Positions 1 to 7,000 of a stretch of DNA of 64,000 bases are shown in pieces. The number at the start of each line of letters is the position of its first letter. The first letter of the stretch is position 1. Origin of the DNA: Streptomyces aureoverticillatus (GTDB lineage: Bacteria > Actinomycetota > Actinomycetes > Streptomycetales > Streptomycetaceae); contig NZ_BMSY01000014.1 of NCBI RefSeq assembly GCF_014649395.1, positions 1 through 64,000 of the forward strand, read 5' to 3'. The notes beneath the pieces were generated by a model. It worked only from the letters and a program-made list of their open reading frames with translations, was not told the origin of the DNA and searched no databases. The translations under genes were made by a program, and so were the position numbers.

Positions 1-54
1 GCGCCGATGGTACTGCAGGGGGGACCCTGTGGGAGAGTAGGACGCCGCCGAACT
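1..54 (+). rRNA. 5S ribosomal RNA, 3' partial
   Basis: The first ~54 bases match the 3' half of actinobacterial 5S rRNA: the GCGCCGATGGTACTGC segment, then GGGGGGACCC, GGGAGAGTAGGAC and a closing GCCGCCGAAC that would pair with the molecule's 5' end. The 5' half lies outside the window, so a full rrn operon presumably ends here. A UUCG-loop terminator follows within 10 nt. The exact 3' end is uncertain by 1-2 nt. Confidence 0.93.
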
Positions 55-62
55 AATTGTAG

Positions 63-107
63 AAAGAGCTGGTCCCCGAACTTCGGTTCGAGGACCAGCT
101 CTTTTTT
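63..107 (+). terminator. Intrinsic terminator of the rrn operon
   Basis: A 13-bp perfect stem (63-75 with 92-104) is extended by an inner CGAAC-TTCG-GTTCG stem-loop (77-90) and followed by six or seven T residues. It sits just behind the 5S rRNA and is a textbook strong rho-independent terminator for an rRNA operon. Confidence 0.95.
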
Positions 108-153
108 GTTGTCCGTCACCCGGTGTTCACGTTGCGCGACCAACATCCGCCAC

Positions 154-828
154 ATGGGGACACTTGCAATGCTGCGAGCCGCCGGAGTCGGGAGCGGTGA
201 CGAGGTCATCGTGCCTGCGTACGGGAACGCCGAAGTCGCCGAGGACGTCGTGCTCGCGGGCGCCATGCCCGTGTTCGCGGACATCGATCCACTGACGTAC
301 TGCCTCAGCCCCGCGGCTGTCGACGCCGTCGTCACCGACCGCACCGCCGCCGTGGTCGCCGTACACCGCTTCGGGAACCAGGCAGACCTCGCCGGCCTGC
401 GCGCCGTCAGCCGGCGGCACGGACTCCTCGTACTCGAACAGGGCGAGCTGGACGCGCCGTGTGACGGGCTCCCGCAGCGGCGGGCCTACGCGGCCTACCT
501 GAACGGGCGCCTGACCGGAGTCATAACCCCGCCCGAGCACGCCCCCCACAGCCACCAGTACGTCGTACGAGTGCCCGGCAACGGGCGGCCGGACCGCGAC
601 GCCTTCGCGCGTGCCATACGGGCCAGGGGAGTCGACTGCCACGTACCCGTGAAGACGCCGCTGCACCGCACGCCGAAGTTCTGGCGCGACGTGGAACTGC
701 CCGAGACCGAGCGGGCCGCCGACGAGACCCTGGCACTGCCCGTGGACGCCTCGCTGTCCCGGCGGGAACTGCAGCGGATCGTATCGGCGTGCAACGCGCT
801 CGGAGGGCTTCTTCAACCCGCCTTCTGA
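154..828 (+). CDS. DegT/DnrJ/EryC1-type aminotransferase-like protein lacking the PLP-lysine segment
   Basis: About 224 aa. The N-terminal half resembles the large domain of fold-type I sugar aminotransferases (GVGSGDEVIVPAY, AGAMPVFADIDPLTY, RTAAVVAVHRFGNQADL, RHGLLVLEQ). The C-terminal half resembles their small domain (HQYVVRVPGNGRPDRDAF, PVKTPLHRTP, ADETLALPVDASLS). Where the family has the acidic PLP-ring residue followed by the S-x-x-x-x-K lysine loop, this protein runs through GELDAPCDGLPQRRAYAAYLNG, so neither the Schiff-base lysine nor its surroundings is visible. It is therefore unlikely to be a working transaminase. ATG 154 is chosen because upstream in-frame codons lie in the rrn terminator; no good ribosome binding site is visible, and ATG 169 is an alternative. 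The reading frame is intact, so it could be a repurposed protein rather than debris. Confidence 0.72.
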   Translation: MGTLAMLRAAGVGSGDEVIVPAYGNAEVAEDVVLAGAMPVFADIDPLTYCLSPAAVDAVVTDRTAAVVAVHRFGNQADLAGLRAVSRRHGLLVLEQGELDAPCDGLPQRRAYAAYLNGRLTGVITPPEHAPHSHQYVVRVPGNGRPDRDAFARAIRARGVDCHVPVKTPLHRTPKFWRDVELPETERAADETLALPVDASLSRRELQRIVSACNALGGLLQPAF

Positions 829-845
829 GGGTTCGCGGAGGGCGG

Positions 846-874
846 TTCGAGACCGCCTGATGTTCGGGTATGAT
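846..874 (+). promoter_or_regulatory. Promoter of the tRNA-Thr gene
   Basis: TTCGAG (846-851), a 17-nt spacer and TATGAT (869-874) form a good housekeeping-sigma promoter. It lies about 40 nt upstream of the tRNA and nothing else lies between. Confidence 0.65.
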
Positions 875-915
875 CTATTCCGTTGCCGCGCGGGAAACCG
901 CGCAAGGCGCAACTG

Positions 916-988
916 GCCCCTATAGCTCAGTCGGTAGAGCGTCTCCATGGTAAGGAGAAGGTCAGCGGTTCGATTCCGCTTGGGGGCT
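916..988 (+). tRNA. tRNA-Thr (anticodon GGT)
   Basis: A full cloverleaf can be folded by eye. The acceptor arm is GCCCCTA with TGGGGGC, the D arm starts at GCTC, and the anticodon stem TCTCC/GGAGA encloses the loop ATGGTAA, giving GGT after T33. The T arm is AGCGG-TTCGATT-CCGCT and the discriminator is T988. The 3' CCA is not encoded (CCG follows). GGT reads the ACC/ACU threonine codons, ACC being preferred in GC-rich genomes. Confidence 0.95.
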
Positions 989-1002
989 CCGCGAAGGAAG
1001 AG

Positions 1003-1035
1003 AAGGCCATCGTCTTGGGGACGATGGCCTTTTTT
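1003..1035 (+). terminator. Terminator after tRNA-Thr, probably bidirectional
   Basis: A 10-bp stem GGCCATCGTC/GACGATGGCC (1005-1014 with 1020-1029), flanked by AA and a T6 tract at 1030-1035, follows the tRNA. The leftward osaC gene stops at 1085, so the same hairpin probably ends both transcripts. Confidence 0.9.
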
Positions 1036-1084
1036 GTTGTGCGGATCAGTCTGGGTTTCGGTGTTCGCCGGACCGGGGGTCGGG

Positions 1085-3745
1085 TCAGTCGTCGAGGCCC
1101 GGGACGCGCATCGCCAGAATCGCCATGTCGTCCGACGGGGCGTCCGTCGCGAAGCGCTCCACCGCGCGCATGATGCGCGCCGCCACCGCGCCCGCCGTGA
1201 GGCCCGTGCAGGTCGTGAGGACATCGGCGAGGCCGTCGTCGCCCAGCATGCGCGTGCCCTCGCGGCGCTCCGTGACGCCGTCCGTGACGCACAGCAGGAC
1301 ATCGCCCGGGTCGAGGGTGACCGTCTGCTCGTACAGCTCCAGGTCGTCCATGACGCCCAGCAGCGGCTGCGGCTCCGCGTACGGCTCGACCGTGCCGTCC
1401 TGGCGCAGGCGCAGCGGCAGCGGATGGCCGGCGCAGACGATCTTCAGGACCGCCGAGCCGTCCTCCTGGGGCCACAACTCGCCGTACAGCAGCGTCAGGA
1501 AGCGGCTGCGGGCGCCCTCGTCGAGGATCGCCGCGTTCAGGCGCTCCAGGACCGCGGGGCCGCCGAAGCCCTCGCGGGCGAGCAGACGCAGCGCGTGCCG
1601 GGCCAGGCCCGTGACCGCGGCCGCCTCGGGGCCCGTGCCGCACACGTCGCCGATGGCGAAGCCGTAGGCGCCGTCGCGGATCGGGAAGAGGTCGTAGAAG
1701 TCGCCGCCGACCTCGTTGCCCTCGCCGGCCGCGCGGTAGATGACCTCCACCTCGACGCCCGGGACCTGGGGCAGGCCGGGCGGCAGGAGGCTGCGCTGGA
1801 GGGACTGGCTGATCGCCATGCGCTCCGAGTACAGGCGGGCGTTGTCCAGGGCCAGGGCGGCCCGGCGGGACAGGTCCTCGGCCAGCTCCAGGATCTCCTG
1901 GCGGAAGTGCTCGTCGGAGGGCTTGCCGAGGACGAGCATGCCGATGACGCGGTTACGGGCCACCAGGGGCAGGACGACCGTCTCGCCGCCCACCGCGGAG
2001 GCCGTGGACAGCGTCGTGCCGATGCCGGAGCCGACGGTCATCGGCTCGCCGAGGCCGAGGTTGCGCATCGACGTACGCAGGGCGGCCTGGTGCGCGGCCT
2101 CGGAGGGGGCGGTCCAGACGCGGGCGCCCGGCGTCGGGACCGGGTCCGGCGGGTCGACCTTCCCCAGGAGGGCCTTCAGGCCGTCGATGCGCTCCTCGTC
2201 CTCGTGCAGGACGAACGAGAGGTACGGCTCCGACGCCTGGTCGGCGATCGTGTAGACGGCGCACCAGGTGGCGAGCGTGGGGACCGTCATCTGGGCCATG
2301 AGGGCCAGCGTCTGGTCCCGGTCGAGGGTGCCCGCCAGCAGGTCGGAGGCCTCCACGAGGAAGGACAGGGAGCCGCGGCGCAGGCGCTCCAGCTCGCCGA
2401 GGCGGGCCGACTCGACGGCCAGGGCGATGCGGTCGGCGGCGAACTGCAGGCGCAGGGCCTCTTCGTTCGAGTACCGCTCGGGGGACTCGGCGGCGACGCC
2501 CAGGGAGCCCGTGAGGCGGCCCTCGACCTTCAGCGGGACCGTGACCACCGAGCGCATGCCGGTGCCGTTGAGCAGCGGCACGGCGCCCGGTACGACGGTG
2601 AGGTCCTCGTGGACGGCGGGCATCCGCGCGGAGCCGTACCGGCCCGGTCCGGCCTCTACGGGGACGCGGGCGAAGCGCTGGCGGGCGGAGGGGAGGCCGG
2701 TGGAGGCCCGCACCTCCAGTTCCGTCTCGTCGTCCGTGGCCAGGAGCAGGAAGGCCGCGTCGCCGTCGAGCATGTCGCGGGCGCGCTCTACCGTGCGCTG
2801 GAGGAGGCCGTCCAGGTCGTCGGGCGCGGGCGAGCCGATGAAGACTTCGAAGGGGTCGGCGGTGTGCGGCTCGCTGAGCGTGCCGGGCTCGGGGGCCGGG
2901 CCGCGCAGCGGGGTCTGGAGGACGGCGCGCTCGTCGTCACGTACCAGGAGGCAGACCGTGGAGGGCTCGCCGTCGGTGTCGCGGACGCGCAGGTGCGAGG
3001 CGTAGACGGGGGTGACGCGGCCGTCGGCGTCGCGGATGCCGTAGCTGCCCTCCCAGCGGGAGAGCTGGAGGGCGTCGGCGATGCCGGTGCTGGTGCCGGG
3101 GGTGTGCGGCCAGGCGGCGAAGTCGGTGAGGGGCTTGCCGGTGACCTGGTCGGCGACGTACCCGAACAGTTCCTCGGCGTCCTCGTTCCACGCGGAGATG
3201 GCGCCCGCGCGGTCGATCTGGACGACGGCGACGCGGACGCGGCCGTCGGTGAGCGGGAGCAGGTCCGGCGGGAGGGAGGGGCCGGCGGCGCGGGTGCCCA
3301 CGGGGCGGTCGGGCAGGTCGAGTTGGAACCAGACCTGCTTGTGGGTCGAGGTGTAGTCGACGCCCCAGCGGGTGGCGAGCGCGGCGCAGAGCTGGAGGCC
3401 GCGGCCGCCCTCACGGTCGGGGCTGCCCATGGTCGCGGGGGAGCCCTGGAGGGGGATCTCGCGCTCGGGATAGTGATCGGAGACCTCGATGCGGACGGCG
3501 TCCTCGGTGCGCAGACACAGGACATCGGCGGCGGTGCCCGCGTGCACGACGGCGTTCGTGACGAGCTCACTGGTCAGCACGACCGCGTCGTCGACGATGT
3601 CCGAGAACCCCCACCCCTGGAGAGTGTCCCGGACGAACGAACGGGCCGTCGCGACGGAACGCCCCACGGGTTCGAAAGTCGCAGCCGCGCGCGCGGTGAT
3701 CACAGAGCTCCTCGTCCGTTGTCCCCCGGGAATCTGCAGTCCCAT
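1085..3745 (-). CDS. osaC: OsaC multidomain regulator: RsbW-like ATPase, PAS, two GAF-like domains and PP2C phosphatase
   Basis: About 886 aa. An N-terminal anti-sigma-type HATPase_c domain (residues ~20-145, N-box in LTSELVTNAVVHAG, G-box in GGRGLQLC) is followed by a PAS domain (~165-260), two GAF-like regions (~300-455 and ~470-640) and a C-terminal SpoIIE/PP2C domain (~655-886). Phosphatase metal motifs are seen in GGDFYDLF, AIGDVCGTGPEAA, VTDGVTE and the final DDMAILAMR. Architecture and the divergent position next to osaAB match S. coelicolor OsaC, which is reported to return SigB activity to baseline after osmotic stress. It could thus act as anti-sigma kinase and as phosphatase of an anti-anti-sigma factor. 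The start is set at the ATG at 3745 with upstream GGAGGGG; an ATG at 3787 is possible. Confidence 0.9.
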   Translation of the reverse strand: MGLQIPGGQRTRSSVITARAAATFEPVGRSVATARSFVRDTLQGWGFSDIVDDAVVLTSELVTNAVVHAGTAADVLCLRTEDAVRIEVSDHYPEREIPLQGSPATMGSPDREGGRGLQLCAALATRWGVDYTSTHKQVWFQLDLPDRPVGTRAAGPSLPPDLLPLTDGRVRVAVVQIDRAGAISAWNEDAEELFGYVADQVTGKPLTDFAAWPHTPGTSTGIADALQLSRWEGSYGIRDADGRVTPVYASHLRVRDTDGEPSTVCLLVRDDERAVLQTPLRGPAPEPGTLSEPHTADPFEVFIGSPAPDDLDGLLQRTVERARDMLDGDAAFLLLATDDETELEVRASTGLPSARQRFARVPVEAGPGRYGSARMPAVHEDLTVVPGAVPLLNGTGMRSVVTVPLKVEGRLTGSLGVAAESPERYSNEEALRLQFAADRIALAVESARLGELERLRRGSLSFLVEASDLLAGTLDRDQTLALMAQMTVPTLATWCAVYTIADQASEPYLSFVLHEDEERIDGLKALLGKVDPPDPVPTPGARVWTAPSEAAHQAALRTSMRNLGLGEPMTVGSGIGTTLSTASAVGGETVVLPLVARNRVIGMLVLGKPSDEHFRQEILELAEDLSRRAALALDNARLYSERMAISQSLQRSLLPPGLPQVPGVEVEVIYRAAGEGNEVGGDFYDLFPIRDGAYGFAIGDVCGTGPEAAAVTGLARHALRLLAREGFGGPAVLERLNAAILDEGARSRFLTLLYGELWPQEDGSAVLKIVCAGHPLPLRLRQDGTVEPYAEPQPLLGVMDDLELYEQTVTLDPGDVLLCVTDGVTERREGTRMLGDDGLADVLTTCTGLTAGAVAARIMRAVERFATDAPSDDMAILAMRVPGLDD

Positions 3746-4009
3746 GGTGCGGCCGCCCCTCCGATGCCCGCTGAATATGTGTGCCACCGCCCTGGCCGGG
3801 CAGGACCGGGGTGGTTGGACAGCCGGATGCCAGGTTACTTACCTTCGCCGTCCATGCTGATGCCGGTCGCCAGTCTTTCCGCCCGGAGGGTGTGCGGACG
3901 GTGTGCGAAGCTGCCGAACTGTTATGGCCTGGTTCGGCCATGGTGAAACACTGGACGGGCTCCAGAAGGAGCCCCCAGCAGTACGGTCGACCCTTGCGGG
4001 AGGGACACA
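3746..4009. promoter_or_regulatory. Divergent osaC/osaA intergenic region
   Basis: This 264-bp region separates the divergent starts of osaC and osaA and must hold both promoters. A ribosome binding site (GGGAGGGA) precedes the osaA GTG. I looked for a SigB-type promoter (GNNTN14-16GGGTAY) and saw no convincing match, and no obvious inverted repeat. Confidence 0.4.
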
Positions 4010-7000
4010 GTGGAGTCTGGCGCTGCGACGCGGGCCGCTAAGACGCGCGCGAAAGACGGACGGTCCCTGAACAGTCAGCGCAAGCCGCGCAACGGGACGA
4101 CGGCCACGGTGGACGCCGCGGCCCTGAACAGGCTGCTGGCCGCCCTGGTGGCGATGCGGGACGGTAATTTCCGCAAGCGCCTGACGGTGTCCGGCGACGA
4201 CGTGATGTCGGAGATCGCTGCCGTCTTCAACGAGGTGGCCGACCGTAATCTGCATCTCACCGGTGAGTTGTCGCGGGTGCGGCGCACCGTCGGGCGTGAG
4301 GGAAAGCTCACAGAGCGGCTGCAGGGCGGGGCCATGGAGGGCTCCTGGGCGGCGGCGATCGACGCCTCCAACGCGCTCGTGGAAGATCTCGTACGTCCCG
4401 TCTCCGAGGTCGGCCGGGTGCTTTCCGCGGTCGCGGAGGGTGACCTGGAGCAGCGCATGGAGCTGCGCGCGCAGGCGGACGAGGGCAACGGCCATCCGCT
4501 GCGCGGTGAGTTCCTGAAGGTCGGGCGCACGGTCAACAACCTCGTGGACCAGCTCTCGACGTTCACCGACGAGGTCACGCGGGTGGCCAGCGAGGTGGGC
4601 ACGGAGGGCAAGCTCGGCGGGCAGGCCCGGTTGCGCGGTATGTCCGGTTCGTGGAAGGACCTCACGGATTCGGTCAACACGATGGCGTACCGGCTGACGG
4701 CGCAGGTGCGGGACATCGCCCTGGTGACGACGGCGGTCGCGAAGGGTGATCTGTCGCGCAAGGTCACCGTGCATGTGGCCGGCGAGATGCTGGAGCTGAA
4801 GAACACCGTCAACACCATGGTGGACCAGCTCTCCTCGTTCTCCTCCGAGGTGACCCGGGTCGCCCGGGAGGTCGGCACGGAGGGCGAGCTCGGCGGGCAG
4901 GCGCAGGTGCCGGGTGTCGCGGGTGTGTGGAAGGACCTCACCGATTCGGTCAACCTGATGGCGGGCAACCTGACCGCGCAGGTGCGGGGCATCGCCCAGG
5001 TCACGACGGCCGTCGCGAACGGCGACCTGTCGCAGAAGGTGCGGGTGAGCGCGCGCGGCGAGGTGGCGCAGCTCGCCGAGACCATCAACCAGATGACGGA
5101 GACGCTGCGTACGTTCGCGGACGAGGTGACGCGCGTCGCCAACGAGGTCGGCGCCGAGGGGCAGCTCGGCGGGCAGGCCAATGTGCCGGGCGCCGCGGGC
5201 ACTTGGAAGGATCTGACCGACTCCGTCAACACGGTCTTCCGGAACCTGACGACTCAGGTGCGGGACATCGCGCAGGTGACGACGGCGGTGGCGAACGGAG
5301 ATCTGTCGCAGAAGGTCACCGTCGATGTCGCGGGCGAGATGCTGGAGCTGAAGAACACCGTCAACACGATGGTGGACCAACTCTCCTCCTTCGGCGCCGA
5401 AGTGACGCGGGTGGCGCGGGAGGTCGGCGTAGAGGGTGAGCTCGGCGGGCAGGCGCAGGTGCCGGGCGCGGCGGGCACGTGGAAGGACCTCACCGACTCG
5501 GTGAACACCGCCTTCCGCAACCTCACCGGCCAGGTGCGCAACATCGCGCAGGTGACGACGGCGGTGGCGAACGGCGACCTCTCCCAGAAGGTCACGGTCG
5601 ACGTCTCCGGAGAGATGCTTCAGCTGAAGAACACCGTGAACACCATGGTGGACCAGCTGTCGTCGTTCGCCGATCAGGTCACGCGGATGGCGCGGGACGT
5701 GGGCACGGAGGGGCGCCTCGGCGGCCAGGCGCGCGTGGACGGCGTCAGCGGTACGTGGAAGGAGCTCACGGACTCCGTCAACTTCATGGCGGGGAACCTG
5801 ACGTCGCAGGTGCGTCAGATCGCCCAGGTGACGACGGCGGTGGCGCGCGGTGACCTGTCGCAGAAGATCGACGTGGACGCGCGCGGCGAGATCCTGGAGC
5901 TGAAGAACACCATCAACACGATGGTCGACCAGCTCTCCGCGTTCGCCGACCAAGTGACGCGCGTGGCGCGGGAAGTGGGCACGGAGGGGCGGCTCGGCGG
6001 GCAGGCGCAGGTGCCCGGCGTGGCCGGTGTGTGGCGCGACCTCACGGACTCCGTGAACGGCATGGCCGGCAACCTCACCGCGCAGGTCCGCAACATCGCG
6101 CAGGTCGCGACGGCGGTGGCGCGCGGCGACCTGTCGCAGAAGATCGACGTGGACGCCCGGGGCGAGATCCTGGAGCTGAAGAACACCCTCAACACGATGG
6201 TGGACCAGCTCTCGGCCTTCGCCGAGCAGGTGACGCGGGTGTCCCGCGAGGTGGGTACGGACGGCATCCTCGGCGGGCAGGCCGAGGTGCAGGGCGTGTC
6301 GGGTACGTGGAAGGACCTGACGCAGTCCGTGAACGGCATGGCGAACAACCTCACCCTTCAGGTGCGCAACATCGCCGAGGTCACCACGGCCGTGGCCATG
6401 GGTGACCTGTCCAAGAAGATCACTGTCGACGCGAAGGGCGAGATCCTCGAGCTCGTCACGACGGTGAACACGATGGTCGACCAGCTGTCGTCGTTCGCGG
6501 AGCAGGTCACGCGGGTGGCCCGTGAGGTGGGCACGGAGGGCAAGCTGGGTGGTCAGGCGCGGGTGGTCGGTGTCACGGGCATCTGGAAGGACCTCAGCGA
6601 CAACGTCAACCTCATGGCCAACAACCTGACCATGCAGGTGCGGAACATCTCGCAGGTCGCCGCGGCCGTCGCCAACGGCGACCTCACGAAGACGGTGACG
6701 ATCGAGGCGCGCGGCGAGGTCGCGCAGCTCGCGGACACCTTCAACACCATGGTGAAGACGCTGAGTTCGTTCGCCGACCAGGTCACCAAGGTGGCCCGTG
6801 AGGTGGGTACGGACGGCATCCTCGGCGGGCAGGCCCGCGTCCCGGGAGTCTCGGGTACGTGGAAGGACCTCACCGAGTCCGTGAACGGGATGGCGTCCAA
6901 CCTGACCGGTCAAGTGCGCAACATCGCGATGGTCACCACGGCCATCGCCAAGGGCGACCTCACCAAGAAGATCGACATCGACGCGCGCGGCGAGATCCTG

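Noticed and set aside
7..153. N-terminal extension of the DegT-like gene back to ATG 7
   Set aside because: It would run through the 5S rRNA and the rrn terminator; those are clear RNA features.
947..3946. Long open frame on the + strand opposite osaC
   Set aside because: It runs through the tRNA and the antisense of osaC; composition is Gly/Arg/Val-rich with no family features. High GC creates such shadow frames.
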